DNA of 64,000 nt. Origin: CAVSXS01 sp963767715 (GTDB taxonomy: Bacteria; Chloroflexota; Ktedonobacteria; Ktedonobacterales; Ktedonobacteraceae). Below the pieces are notes generated by a model, which was given only the letters and a program-made list of their open reading frames with translations, made no database searches and had not been told where the DNA came from. A program made the translations under genes and the position numbers. Below are positions 9,404-18,190 of this stretch, piece by piece (the first letter of the stretch is position 1; every line of letters starts with the position of its first letter). The DNA lies in NCBI GenBank assembly GCA_963767715.1, contig CAVYFA010000008.1:282733-346732 (forward strand). Direction: 5' to 3'.

Positions 9404-9587
9404 GCCTCTTCCCTCAGAGCAAAATGTTGAAGATACAAGAACTCAGCCACTGCAAGGAGAACTACACCTATCCAGTTCCAGGAAACGAGGAGCGCCGCGT
9501 ATCTTCGTCTTTTTATCGGCTCTTTATCAAAAGCTTACGCGACATTAAAATCGATAGTCCGCTTATGGTTGGATAGCCTATTCCTTC

Positions 9588-10190
9588 TCAGTAAGACCTT
9601 TCGTTCTTAACCGCCAGAGGTAACGCTGCCATCTGCTCGGGTGGCAGAACGGCACCATCCAGGATGAGCTGCGCTGCATGGGCCAGATCGTTGGCCATCC
9701 GGCATGGGAGGGGCGCGAATCCGAGATCTGTGGCTCTACCGACTCCGGAAAGTACCATGATGGCCGGTATCCCTAGTGCGGTAGCCGTCTGTACATCCCT
9801 CACACTGTCCCCTACCAGAATGGCCTGTTCCAGATCCACCTGATACTCTCTGTGGGCCTGTAGGAGCAGTCCTGGGGCAGGCTTGCGGCATTCGCAACCG
9901 ACTTCCTCCCGGTGCGGGCAGCAGAGCACAGCCTCGATATGTCCGCCTGATTTGGCAATCAACTGCATCATGCGCGCATGGATTTCATGAATCGTCGTCC
10001 AGGACACAATCCCCTTGCCGATACACGCCTGGTTGGTGACGACCAGCAACCGATACCCCGCCTTTGTCAGCCGGGCGATGGCGTCAAGCACACCTGGCAA
10101 GAACTCAAACTCTTCCCAGGTCTTGACGTAGTCTCCCCGCGCGCGATTCCGATTGATGACTCCATCGCGATCCAGGAAGATCGTCCGCAC
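9588..10190 (-). CDS. gmhB: D-glycero-D-manno-heptose 1,7-bisphosphate 7-phosphatase
   Basis: A HAD-superfamily phosphatase of the GmhB/HisB-N type, 200 residues. The nucleophile motif is FLDRDGVIN and motif II is VVTNQACIGKG. The zinc-binding loop is present as CCPHREEVGCECRKP, and motif IV is LVGDSVRDVQTA. GmhB removes the 7-phosphate in ADP- or GDP-heptose synthesis. The other three enzymes of the GDP-heptose branch lie together at 40.5-42.9 kb, so this copy likely serves the same pathway. It starts at GTG with GAGGAG well placed. The last 20 or so residues are not conserved in the family. Confidence 0.88.
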   Translation of the reverse strand: MRTIFLDRDGVINRNRARGDYVKTWEEFEFLPGVLDAIARLTKAGYRLLVVTNQACIGKGIVSWTTIHEIHARMMQLIAKSGGHIEAVLCCPHREEVGCECRKPAPGLLLQAHREYQVDLEQAILVGDSVRDVQTATALGIPAIMVLSGVGRATDLGFAPLPCRMANDLAHAAQLILDGAVLPPEQMAALPLAVKNERSY

Positions 10191-10208
10191 CGCTGGCTCC
10201 TCTCTGTC

Positions 10209-10577
10209 TTATAATTTACCGTTCAGCTCGTGGCCTTTTTGCAATTTCTCCAGGATGAGAGCCAGATTCTTATCCGCCCGTTTCTCTGCCTGGTCCTTGC
10301 CCATAGAGCCTAATAAGTATCCTACCACTGTGCCAACCAGAGTGCCTATGACGCCAACTGCAACAATTGCGAGCTCCAGCGTCACTACGATCGGCACGCC
10401 GTTTGGTAAGAGCCACATCAAGAGAAAGATAAGGGCGATGATTCCTACTACAGCGAGGACTCCCGTGAGTACAAGCCAGTAGGTAATCTGAAGTCGAAGA
10501 ACGCTTACGTTAGGTGTCGTGCCTGTTTCTTGTTCTACGGATTTCTTCTGCCGTTCCTGGTCTAATACCTCGTTCAT
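10209..10577 (-). CDS. Small membrane protein with two predicted TM helices
   Basis: A 122-residue protein with a polar N-terminus, two hydrophobic segments (WLVLTGVLAVVGIIALIFLL and a Gly/Val-rich helix with GTLVGTVVGYLLG) and a charged C-terminal helix. I do not recognise the family. I choose ATG at 10577 because AGGAG precedes it by 8 nt; an upstream in-frame start would lie at 10640. It sits between gmhB and sat on the same strand and could be co-transcribed with them, but nothing shows a functional link. Confidence 0.6.
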   Translation of the reverse strand: MNEVLDQERQKKSVEQETGTTPNVSVLRLQITYWLVLTGVLAVVGIIALIFLLMWLLPNGVPIVVTLELAIVAVGVIGTLVGTVVGYLLGSMGKDQAEKRADKNLALILEKLQKGHELNGKL

Positions 10578-10650
10578 TTGTTGATCTCCTGTTCCTCTCA
10601 ATGAGAAAGCTGCCAGTAGGGAGAAATACCAGCAGCTCACGACATTTACA

Positions 10651-11808
10651 TCAACTAGAATGCGACAGCACTAAAGCTTCAATTAGCACTTCCGCTACCT
10701 CGGGACGCGAGAATTCGCGCGGCGGCATCTCGCCCGCTTGCAACATCTGGCGCACTTTCGTTCCGCTCAGTGTCACGTGTTGCTCATTTCCATGTGGGCA
10801 AGTCTTCGAAGAGGCCATTGAGTCACAAGCCCGGCAGAAGAAGGTATGCTCAAAGAACATCGGCGTGATGCCTAAACTGGCAGGATCGAACTCCGCGAAG
10901 ATATGCTGGGCGTCGTACGTGCCGTAGTAATTGCCTACTCCGGCGTGATCGCGTCCCACAATGAAATGCGAGCAGCCATAGTTCTTGCGCATAATTGCAT
11001 GGAAGACCGCTTCACGCGGGCCAGCGTAGCGCATAGCAGCAGGCAGCACGCCGAGTATCACCCGGTCGGCTGGGTAGTAGTTCTGCAACAACACTTCATA
11101 ACAGCGCATGCGTACGGCGGCGGGGATATCATCATCCTTAGTCGCGCCGACCAGAGGGTGCAGGTACAGGCCATCGACGGTCTCAAGCGCACATTTCTGA
11201 ATATACTCGTGCGCGCGATGCACGGGATTGCGCGTCTGGAACCCAACCACGCGCTTCCAACCATGCTCCCCAAACATCTGGCGAGATTGGGTGGGCGTAT
11301 AACGGTAGCGAGCAAAGACTTGCTCTTGCAGGGCTACCACACGAATAGAGCCCCCCAAGAGTACATCAGCCTGTTGATAGAGCGCTTTGACGCCCGGATG
11401 CGCCTCTTCGATCGTACGGTAGACCTTAGTGGCCTCGAGTTGTTTGTCGTAGCCATATTTCTCATCGACCGTCATGATAGCCTGCAGCGATCCCTGGACG
11501 TTGACGAGCGCCACCTGCGCGCCTTCTCTCAGGGTTGTAGCTCGCTCTGCACTTATCGAGAAGGTAATCGGTATCGACCAGGGAAGGCCATTGGTGAGAT
11601 GCATATCATTGACCACACCCAGGTAGTCGGCCCGGTTCATAAAGCCGCTCAACGGACTATAAGCCCCAATTGCCAGCATCTCCAGGTCGGCTAGCTGGCG
11701 CGGACTGACCTCAAGATGCGGTAGGCTTTGCGCGCGTTCGTACAGTTCCGCCCGTTCCTGCTCGCCTGCCAGGTTTATGACTAACTCACCTCCATGCGGA
11801 GCAATCAA
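10651..11808 (-). CDS. sat: Sulfate adenylyltransferase (ATP sulfurylase)
   Basis: Sat makes adenosine 5'-phosphosulfate from ATP and sulfate. The 385-residue protein has the PUA-like N-terminus (IAPHGGELVINLAG) and the catalytic domain with QTRNPVHRAHE (ATP-binding QxRNPxHxxH) and FIVGRDHAGVG. A C-terminal Cys-rich patch (FFCRACDSMASSKTCPHG) fits the bacterial monofunctional form. The start is probably TTG at 11808, since an in-frame stop lies just upstream and the next ATG would remove conserved residues. It follows cysC by about 100 nt. The pair would supply PAPS to the sulfotransferases of this island. Confidence 0.93.
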   Translation of the reverse strand: MIAPHGGELVINLAGEQERAELYERAQSLPHLEVSPRQLADLEMLAIGAYSPLSGFMNRADYLGVVNDMHLTNGLPWSIPITFSISAERATTLREGAQVALVNVQGSLQAIMTVDEKYGYDKQLEATKVYRTIEEAHPGVKALYQQADVLLGGSIRVVALQEQVFARYRYTPTQSRQMFGEHGWKRVVGFQTRNPVHRAHEYIQKCALETVDGLYLHPLVGATKDDDIPAAVRMRCYEVLLQNYYPADRVILGVLPAAMRYAGPREAVFHAIMRKNYGCSHFIVGRDHAGVGNYYGTYDAQHIFAEFDPASLGITPMFFEHTFFCRACDSMASSKTCPHGNEQHVTLSGTKVRQMLQAGEMPPREFSRPEVAEVLIEALVLSHSS

Positions 11809-11905
11809 TCCGTCTGTTCATGAGCATGTAACCCAAGCTCTCTTCTAGTGGTATATGTGCGCTATTTGTGCCAGGCGAATACAGAACGCCATCCAAGGCC
11901 TCAAG

Positions 11906-12502
11906 CTAGAGGTGATCCCTCCAGGCGGCTGGCTGATCAGCGATGACTCTAACATCTTCGTACACTACTTCTGGCGCGAGGTAGCCAAGTTCCTCGAGCC
12001 TGGCGAAGATGCGAGCGACGCTCTCCTCGACGGTTTCCCTGTCGGTTTCGACGATCAGTTCAGGATGGAGTGGCTCTTCGTAGGGATCATCGACGCCGGT
12101 GAAGCCCTTGATCTTGCCCTCGTCGGCCAGCTTATAGAGGCCCTTCACATCGCGCTGGCGACAGACCTCGATGGGACACTTTACATAGACTTCAACGAAG
12201 TTGCCGATGTGACTGCGCGCCCAGTCGCGGGTCTCCCGATAGGGAGAGATCGCGGCGGAGATGCACGCGACGCCGTTGCGAGAAAGCAGGCCGCACACAA
12301 ACGCGATGCGCTTGATGTTGGTATCGCGGTCTTCCTTGCTGAAACCCAGCCCTTTGCTGAGGTGGGTGCGCACGATATCGCCGTCCAGGACCTCGACATT
12401 GCGCCCGCGTTCCCTGAGCCGTAGCTCAATTACCTCGGAAAGTGTACTCTTCCCGGCACCAGAAAGACCTGTCAACCAGATGGTAAAGCCTGTATTCCGC
12501 AT
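11906..12502 (-). CDS. cysC: Adenylylsulfate (APS) kinase
   Basis: CysC phosphorylates APS to PAPS, the sulfate donor for sulfotransferases. A P-loop GLSGAGKST lies about 12 residues from the start, followed by DGDIVRTHLSKGLGFS and the ISPYRETRDWAR segment of the family. The length (198 aa) is normal. Two ATGs compete: AGGA is only 2 nt before the one at 12508 but 8 nt before the one at 12502, so I prefer the latter. Lies upstream of sat on the same strand, with a copy of the island's shared promoter about 120 nt before it. Confidence 0.93.
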   Translation of the reverse strand: MRNTGFTIWLTGLSGAGKSTLSEVIELRLRERGRNVEVLDGDIVRTHLSKGLGFSKEDRDTNIKRIAFVCGLLSRNGVACISAAISPYRETRDWARSHIGNFVEVYVKCPIEVCRQRDVKGLYKLADEGKIKGFTGVDDPYEEPLHPELIVETDRETVEESVARIFARLEELGYLAPEVVYEDVRVIADQPAAWRDHL

Positions 12503-12620
12503 GTACATCGTCCTCTAGCTTCTCAATATGCTGTTTGGCCCGTGGCTCAAACAGACTCTGTGGATTTGTTCAACTGTTCCAAAATAAGAGGGATTTTGGC
12601 GAAAGGCGTCAACTCCCAAA

Positions 12621-12679
12621 GAAGTGTAGCATCCCTACCCGTTTTTTCACAACCACAAAAGCAGGTAAGTAATTCACTC
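12621..12679 (-). promoter_or_regulatory. Shared island promoter, copy P1 (before cysC-sat)
   Basis: On the minus strand: -35 TTGTGA (12647-12652), an 18-nt spacer and -10 TACACT (12623-12628), inside the wider core GGTTGT-18-GCTACA. An upstream box TTACTTACC lies at about 12661-12672. The same arrangement recurs before ten other units of the window. The -10 is about 120 nt from the cysC start. Confidence 0.7.
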
Positions 12680-12688
12680 CAATCAATG

Positions 12689-13675
12689 TTATCCTTCAGG
12701 TGACAATAACCCAAGATCAACCAGGGCTTTTGTATTCAGGCAGCCGTCCCAAAAGGCCAGATTTTGGCGAATGGGCGCTTCCACCATAGCCACGCAGCGC
12801 TTAAAATCTGACTCGGCATCGCCATTCAGCGGCACCGGCGAAATTTCTAGAACCTGGTGCCGCCAATCCGCCGAGCGGTACACAACCGCTACCAACACCG
12901 GCGAGCCAGTATGCTGAGCAATACTAACGCTCCCAGGTAATAGCGGGACCTGCCGCCCAAGAAAATTTACCGGAACCGCGTGTTGGCGATCCTCATGAGA
13001 TACCGGAACGTCGATCGCTATGGAGATTAGTTCGTTAGCGCGCAGGATTTCCGCCATACTGATTGCTGCCTCAACCTGTCCCTTCCTCGGTTCAATATTA
13101 GGGCGTCGCAGGTGGCGTGGCTTACGCTTCTCGATGCTTGATCTCCAGAATGTTAGTCGTCCTAATAGCGCCATGATGGGATTGGATATCGTGTTACCGA
13201 CAGCAGTAATAGGGAAACCATAGGCACCAAGCAAGGAGGAACAGCTATAAATGGAACCGAAGTGCGCGTCACAGAGGACGGCCCCTTTGCCGGCGGCCAG
13301 CGCACTCTTGATGTATTCCAGGCCGCGTATCTCTACCAGCCGCGCCAGCGCTCCACCCTTCCCGGCCAGGCGCATGCCATCGATAGCTTGACAAGATTTC
13401 TGGCGGATGAAGTCTCGAGCCACCCTGACCCGCTCTGCCTGGCTCAGTTGATCGCCGAAGACACCCTCGAGGTTGGAGATGATTTGTTTGCGCGTAGATT
13501 TATCCAGCCGATAACGCCAATCGCCGCGCAGGCAAGCCAGTCCATAAGCCAGCCGCGCTGGGAGGAAAGCCACCAGAGGCACGATAACCAGTCGGTAGAG
13601 GAGTTCTTCGCATCTGCACGTGATCCACCCGAGCGTAAATCTGCTCTGTCGTTGGGCTAAATTGGGACCCATCAT
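12689..13675 (-). CDS. LpxL/HtrB-type acyltransferase (LPLAT family), copy 1
   Basis: An intact 328-residue member of the bacterial lipid-A-acyltransferase-like family, which usually moves an acyl chain from a carrier protein to a sugar or lipid hydroxyl at the membrane. A hydrophobic N-terminus (LYRLVIVPLVAFLPARLAYG) precedes the catalytic domain. The family's HX4(D/E) motif appears as HFGSIY, so the acid is replaced by Tyr. Other family landmarks are ELISIAIDVPVS, PLLPGSVSIAQ and WRHQVLEISPVP. ATG with GAGGAG upstream gives a clear start. Two related, damaged copies lie at 15.0-17.7 kb beside carrier proteins. That context suggests carrier-bound acyl transfer, but activity is uncertain without the acidic residue. 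Confidence 0.82.
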   Translation of the reverse strand: MMGPNLAQRQSRFTLGWITCRCEELLYRLVIVPLVAFLPARLAYGLACLRGDWRYRLDKSTRKQIISNLEGVFGDQLSQAERVRVARDFIRQKSCQAIDGMRLAGKGGALARLVEIRGLEYIKSALAAGKGAVLCDAHFGSIYSCSSLLGAYGFPITAVGNTISNPIMALLGRLTFWRSSIEKRKPRHLRRPNIEPRKGQVEAAISMAEILRANELISIAIDVPVSHEDRQHAVPVNFLGRQVPLLPGSVSIAQHTGSPVLVAVVYRSADWRHQVLEISPVPLNGDAESDFKRCVAMVEAPIRQNLAFWDGCLNTKALVDLGLLSPEG

Positions 13676-13706
13676 CGCTTCTCCTCACCTATGGTCGACA
13701 CGTAAA

Positions 13707-13765
13707 GGAGTGTAGCATCACCAGCTCTTTCTCCACAACCACAAAAACAGGTAAGTAATTCACTC
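13707..13765 (-). promoter_or_regulatory. Shared island promoter, copy P2 (before acyltransferase 1)
   Basis: Minus strand: -35 TTGTGG and -10 TACACT (13709-13714), with GGTTGT at 13735-13740 and exactly 18 nt to GCTACA. The upstream box TTACTTACCTG is nearly identical to P1. It lies about 33 nt before the acyltransferase start, the shortest leader of the set. Confidence 0.75.
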
Positions 13766-13806
13766 CCATTGATTAGTATTTAGTCCGCAAAAGCCTGCAT
13801 AAGCCC

Positions 13807-13823
13807 CCAGCGCGCTTCGCTGG
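13807..13823. repeat. Short hairpin between divergent units
   Basis: CCAGCG and CGCTGG pair around a 5-nt loop. There is no T-run. The rest of the 13676-14147 gap holds promoters P2 and P7 and nothing else I can recognise. Confidence 0.3.
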
Positions 13824-13897
13824 CTACTTCCCTACGTCTTTTCCCGACCCTCTAGGTGAGAGCATCCATATCTTTGCCTCAAGTCCATCCAAAGGGG

Positions 13898-13958
13898 TAC
13901 CCGTGTAAAAGTTTCGCACTTTTCCGCATGTTCATTATCAAATCCTATGCTATAGTCC
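13898..13958 (+). promoter_or_regulatory. Shared island promoter, copy P7 (before GT2)
   Basis: Plus strand: upstream box CCCGTGTAAAAG then TTCGCACTTTT, core GCATGT-17-GCTATA, with -10 TATAGT at 13951-13956. This is the weakest match in the -35 part, but the upstream box and the -10 agree with the other plus-strand copies. It leaves a leader of about 190 nt before the glycosyltransferase. Confidence 0.6.
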
Positions 13959-14147
13959 TGTTGATCTGTTCTCATCTGATGCTTAAGCTCCATGTCGGAA
14001 AGCAATCTATAGGTGAAACGATTTAAGGTGTGGGGAGGTAGTTAACGCGCATTTCATTCTCTTGTTTCCAGGTTGTGCCCAAAAACGAAGCGTATTCCTA
14101 ACGACTTAAGTCAGCAAGCAATGTTTAAGAGCGGAGGACGAAAGTTC

Positions 14148-14966
14148 ATGGCATCTGTATCTGAGGGACCAGTATCACAAATGGTAGAGTATCGAGGCGC
14201 ACGGGTAAGCATCGTAATCCCGGCCCGTAACGAGGCAAAGAACCTGCCGTATGTTCTGCCACTTCTCCCCAAGTGGGTTCACGAGGTGATCCTGGTTGAT
14301 GGACATTCGACCGACGATACGATTGAAGGGGCACAGAATTTGCTGCCCAAAATCAAGATCGTACAGCAAACTGGCAAGGGGAAGGGAAATGCGCTTCAAT
14401 GCGGATTGGCGGCGAGTACCGGTGACATCATCCTGATGATGGATGCAGACGGCTCAACCGATCCACAGGAAGTGCCGCGCTTTATAGAAACGCTGCTGGC
14501 AGGAGCGGACTTTGCCAAGGGGTCGCGATTCCTTGACGATGGTGGCAGCGTCGATATCACCCTCCTGCGCAAACTCGGCAATCGCGCGCTGAGCTTACTT
14601 GTTAACCTTCTCTTCCGGGTTCACTTCACTGATCTGTGCTATGGCTACAATGCGTTCTGGAGAGACTGCCTCGATTACTTCGAGGTTGATTGTGATGGTT
14701 TTGAGGTCGAAGCCCAGATTCACTTGCGTCTTTGCAAGGCCAATGTCAAGATTGTTGAAGTGCCGAGCTTCGAGCGTTCCCGCATCCACGGCAGCAGCAA
14801 CTTGCGGGCTCTTCCAGACGGTTGGCGCGTGCTGAGGGTGATCATGAAAGAATGGATAAGTGGTCTCTCAGTGTTCGGAGCAGTCAGAATGCCACGACCA
14901 TTTCAACGCGAGAGCTTTGTATACGATGAGCAGGCAATCGCTGAGCAGGTCGATGCAATGCAATAA
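14148..14966 (+). CDS. Family 2 glycosyltransferase (dolichyl-phosphate-mannose-synthase-like)
   Basis: A 272-residue GT-A fold enzyme. VSIVIPARNEAKNLPYVLP and ILVDGHSTDDT bind the nucleotide sugar, and MMDADGSTDP contains the metal-binding DxD. The later GSRFLDDGGSVD...RKLGNRALSLLVNLLF segment is typical of polyprenyl-phosphate sugar synthases. No C-terminal TM pair is evident. GGAGGA lies 9 nt before ATG 14148, so I take that start over ATG 14121 or TTG 14073. It is transcribed away from the acyltransferase under promoter P7. The sugar is unknown. Confidence 0.86.
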   Translation: MASVSEGPVSQMVEYRGARVSIVIPARNEAKNLPYVLPLLPKWVHEVILVDGHSTDDTIEGAQNLLPKIKIVQQTGKGKGNALQCGLAASTGDIILMMDADGSTDPQEVPRFIETLLAGADFAKGSRFLDDGGSVDITLLRKLGNRALSLLVNLLFRVHFTDLCYGYNAFWRDCLDYFEVDCDGFEVEAQIHLRLCKANVKIVEVPSFERSRIHGSSNLRALPDGWRVLRVIMKEWISGLSVFGAVRMPRPFQRESFVYDEQAIAEQVDAMQ

Positions 14967-15037
14967 CCCACTATGCCAGGAGAGCAAGCGTTAGCTGCAA
15001 ACGGATGCAAAACAGCGTGCTCTCCGCTATGCGGTCA

Positions 15038-15970
15038 TTATTTGCTGCTGTTCAAAGCTTCCTCCGGCAACAATCCCAGAGCAACCAGATCAGAGAAATT
15101 CCAAAAAGTCCAATGAGCCGGATTTTGGAGAATAGCCGCTTCCACCACAGCTAAACAGCGCTTGAAGGCGGTTAGAGCATCACCATCCATCGAGATGGGC
15201 GGCGAAATCTCCAGAACCTGGTGCCGCCAGTCCGCCGAACGGCGCAGGAACATCATCAACAGCGGCGCTTTCGTAAGCTGGGCAATCGAAGTAGCTCCGG
15301 GCAGCAGCAGAGCCTGCCCCTTCAGAAAATCCACGGTCACCCCCCGCGCGCGGTCTGCAGGGAGTCGCAATGGAGCATCTATAGCAATACCGACCAATTC
15401 GTTCTGGCGGAGGATTGTGGCGACCTCGAAAGCCAGCTCAATCTGTCCCAGAGGCTCAATATTCGGCCGGCGGCGGTAGCGCGCAATTGCCTTCTGAAAT
15501 ACGAGCCGGGAGAGAAGGCGCCCTATGGGTGACCGGCTGTTATCAACGGTATTGGATGCCCAGCGGCCAATAACAGTGATGGGGAAACCATGGGCACCAA
15601 TCAAGGACATGGCGCAATTAAAGTTGCCAAAGTGCGCGCTACAGAGGATAGCGCCCTTGCCAGCCGCCAGCGCGGCCTCAATGTGCTCCCGACCACGTAT
15701 CTCCACCAGCCGAGTCAGCGCGCGGCCCTTCCCCGCCAGGCGTGTGACATCCACCGGCGCACAGGAGTGCAGGCGAAAGAAGTCGCGTGTCACGCGGGTC
15801 CTGCTCCGGGAGGCTCAGTTGATCGCCGAAGACACTTTCCAGGCAGCGCATAATCTCCTCACGCTTAGACCTGTCTAATCGGTAACGCAAATCACCTTGC
15901 AGGCAGGCCACACGATAAGCCAGGGGCGCTGGGAGGAAGGCTACCAGGGGTACAAGGACCAGCCGATAAA
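15038..15970 (-). pseudogene. LpxL-type acyltransferase, copy 2 (N-terminal loss and frameshift)
   Basis: Clearly related to the acyltransferase at 12.7-13.7 kb. The N-terminal LYRLVLVPLVAFLPAPLAYR is in one frame and has in-frame stops before it with no start codon. Near 15795 the frame shifts, and the rest continues as TRDFFRLHSC...ILCSAHFGNFNCAMSLIG to a normal C-terminus. The catalytic motif reads HFGNFN, with Asn where HX4(D/E) needs an acid. It lies downstream of a carrier protein gene on the same strand. As written it cannot give a full protein. Confidence 0.78.
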
Positions 15971-16198
15971 GAGGGCGCTTTCAATCCTAAGCATGATCCG
16001 CTCAAATCCAAGCGGGGTATGCCGGTTGGGCCGGTTTTCTCGTTTGGCTCGCCCTCGGGAAGCTTCTGATCGCTGGGCACGCGGGTCGCACAGCTACAGG
16101 CCGGAGGAGTACGCAGCAGGCGCCAGGGCTGACCCCGCAGAGGCGCGCGCCGCGCGAGTGCGGCGCCCTGGCCTTTGAGGCTCTGAAACGGCGAGAAC

Positions 16199-16456
16199 TC
16201 ATCCCTGTACCCCCTGCACCTGGTGTTGTGTACGCAGATACTTGCAGATGGCCTCGATCGTCTCGAAGTGCTCCGGGAGCACGTCATCGGGAGCCACAAT
16301 GATGCCAAACCGCTGATGAAAGAATAGGACAAGCTTGAGTACCGACAGCGAATCCAGGATTCCAGACAATAGCAGCGGCGAATCATTCTCTAGTGGGAGT
16401 AGTTCTGGATTGCTGACCAGTTCGCGGCTGATATACTCGTTGATAGCCGATTCCAT
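16199..16456 (-). CDS. Free-standing acyl/peptidyl carrier protein, copy 2
   Basis: An 85-residue carrier protein. The 4'-phosphopantetheine attachment Ser lies in SGILDSLSVLKLV (about residue 37), preceded by ENDSPLLLSG and followed by an acidic helix and PEHFETIEAICKYLRTQ. GGAGG is 8 nt before the ATG. It is one of four such carriers in the island, all starting M-E-x-x-I-x-x-Y-I-S-R-E-L. The ligase at 18.2-19.8 kb is the likely loading enzyme and the acyltransferase downstream a possible acceptor-side partner. The tail carries a QVQGVQG extension shared with the copy at 17.9 kb. Confidence 0.85.
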   Translation of the reverse strand: MESAINEYISRELVSNPELLPLENDSPLLLSGILDSLSVLKLVLFFHQRFGIIVAPDDVLPEHFETIEAICKYLRTQHQVQGVQG

Positions 16457-16499
16457 AGGGTAACCTCCGTGCTGTTTTATACTATACACCTGCTCGCCT

Positions 16500-16615
16500 A
16501 GGATCCGGGAGTCCGTGCGAGACTGGCGCGGTCGCTTTTGCCGGTTAATTTCTTTGTCGGCATCTCGCAAAATTCAATCACATTGAAAACCAGATGGGGG
16601 GGCAACTACTAGCTA
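16500..16615 (-). pseudogene. Relic of an AMP-ligase C-terminus
   Basis: This stretch is visibly similar to the last 100 or so nucleotides of the AMP ligase at 18191-18310. Both contain GCATCTCGCAAAATTC, a CGGTCG-TTTTGCCGGT block and GGGGCAACT-CT. It lies immediately upstream of a carrier-protein gene, exactly as the intact ligase does at 18.2 kb. It is therefore the stump of a second ligase left after a module duplication and deletion. It has no usable open frame. Confidence 0.65.
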
Positions 16616-16671
16616 TAGAATCAGGAGAATGGCTGACGGTCCCCCGCTTTGCAAAGTTTGCGACCTATATT

Positions 16672-16732
16672 GAGGAGTGTAGCATTGAGAGCAGCACGGC
16701 ACAACCACAAAGCTTGGTACGTAATTATCCCC
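16672..16732 (-). promoter_or_regulatory. Shared island promoter, copy P3 (before carrier protein 2)
   Basis: Minus strand: GGTTGT (16701-16706 complement), 17 nt, then GCTACA, with -10 TACACT at 16676-16681 and upstream box TTACGTACC. The ligase relic lies between it and the carrier gene, so the deletion seems to have left the promoter of the lost ligase driving the carrier protein. Confidence 0.7.
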
Positions 16733-16758
16733 AACAGGGGGTGCGTAATCATCTCTTT

Positions 16759-17690
16759 TCAAGCGGGCTCTTGCTCCATTGGCAGCAATCCCAGGTCCAT
16801 CAGAGCGTATTTACCCCAATAGTGCCAATGAGCCGGATTTTGGCGAATAGCCGCTTCTATCACAGCTAAGCAGCGCCTGAAGGCGGTTAGAGCATCGCCT
16901 TCCATCGAGATGGGCGGCGAAATCTCCAGAACCTGGTGCCGCCAGTCGGCCGAACGACGCAGGAACGTCATCAAGCACCGGTGTTCCCATAAGCTGGGCA
17001 ATCGTCGTAACTCCAGGCAGCAGCAGAGCCTGCCCGTTGAGAAAATCCACCGGGACTGCCCTTGCGGCGATCCACATGCAAGCACCGGAGGATCTATAAG
17101 GATACCAAGCACTTCGTTTTGGCGCAGAACCTGAGCGGCCTGAACCGCTGATTCAAGCTGTCCTCGAGGCTCGAATATTGGGTTGTTGCTTGTGACGTGC
17201 AAGGAAGCTTTGAATGAATAGCCGAAAGACGATAGCGTTCTACAAATGTCCAATCATTGTTGAGCCTGGTTGGCCTACGACCAATAGCGGTGATGGGCAA
17301 GCCCAGGGAACCAATCAAAGAGAAACAACTGTCATAGGAGCCAAAGTGCGCGCCACAGAGGATGACTCCCTTGCCCGCAGCCAGCGCGGCCTCAATGTGT
17401 TCCAGGCCACGTATCTCCACCAGTCGCGCCAGCGCCCGACCCTTCCCTGCCAGGCGTAATGCATCCACTGCCTGACAAGAACTTAGTGCGGAGGTAGTCG
17501 CGAGTCATTCGCAGTGCGCTCATGCAGGGCTCAGTTGATCGCCCAGGACACTTTCCAGACCGTACATGATGTATTCACGCTTCGATCTGTCCAGGCGAAA
17601 GCGCCAGTTCCCTTGCAGACGGGCGATACCATAAGCCAGAGATGCCGGGAGGAAGGCTACCAGGGGTACGATAATCACATGGTAGAAGCC
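16759..17690 (-). pseudogene. LpxL-type acyltransferase, copy 3 (several frameshifts)
   Basis: Three frames together rebuild the family. The N-terminus (HVIIVPLVAFLPASLAYGIA...ESVLGDQLS) stops near 17520. The middle (RLAGKGRALARLVEIRGLEHIE...ILCGAHFGSYDSCFSLIG) follows. The C-terminus (FLRRSADWRHQVLEISPPIS...MDLGLLP) ends at 16759. This copy keeps an acid in the catalytic motif (HFGSYD), unlike copies 1 and 2. It sits downstream of a carrier protein and the AMP ligase on the same strand. At least three indels separate the frames, so it is dead as written. Confidence 0.78.
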
Positions 17691-17883
17691 AAGTTCAAGC
17701 CTGCAACAAGGTCCCCTCGATGCGAGCAGCCTGCGCTGTCTGGGGAGCTTCTGGTGCGCTGGCGCTGCAAATAGGCCAACGCTCGCCGAGGAGGAGTACC
17801 ACCAGTAGCACCAGGGCTGGCCCGCAGAGGCGAGCACAGCGTGAGGTCAGCGTCCTGGCCTGCTGCTCTCCAAGGGCGCAGGC

Positions 17884-18142
17884 TCATCCCTGCACCCCCT
17901 GCACCTGGTGCTGCGCGCGCAGATACGTGCAGATGGCCTCTACCGTCCCAAAGTGCTCGGGGACCAGGTCCTTGGGGGCCACTTCCACGCCAAAGCGCTC
18001 CTCTAAGAAGAGCACGAGTTTGAGTAAGGAAAGTGAATCGAGGATTCCGTTCTCCAGCAGCGGGGTATCGTTGTGCAGCGGCAGCAGGTCCGGCTGACTG
18101 ACCAGCTCACGGCTGATATACTCATTGATGATGGATTTCCAT
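17884..18142 (-). pseudogene. Carrier protein, copy 1, with a one-base frameshift at codons 2-3
   Basis: From the third codon on, the frame gives a complete carrier protein: a SIINEYISRELVSQPD start, the Ser in NGILDSLSLLKLVL, and the end HQVQGVQG. The only in-line ATG (18140-18142) reads ATG GAA ATC CAT CAT CAA TGA. Removing one A from the AAA run restores M-E-S-I-I-N-E-Y, exactly as in the sister copies. Total length 259 nt confirms one extra base. It lies directly after the AMP ligase, so it should be that enzyme's main partner. A sequencing error in the A-run is quite possible, and the gene may be functional. Confidence 0.8.
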
Positions 18143-18190
18143 GATTAGATCTCCCTTAGCACTGGTTGATAACATCCACCTCTTCCCTCA

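Noticed and set aside
10903..11694. 263-residue open frame opposite sat
   Set aside because: It has no family resemblance and no ribosome site, while sat on the other strand has all its catalytic motifs.
16594..16869. Possible small plus-strand gene between the carrier protein and acyltransferase copy 3
   Set aside because: It overlaps the ligase relic, promoter P3 and the antisense end of the acyltransferase, and has no ribosome-binding site.
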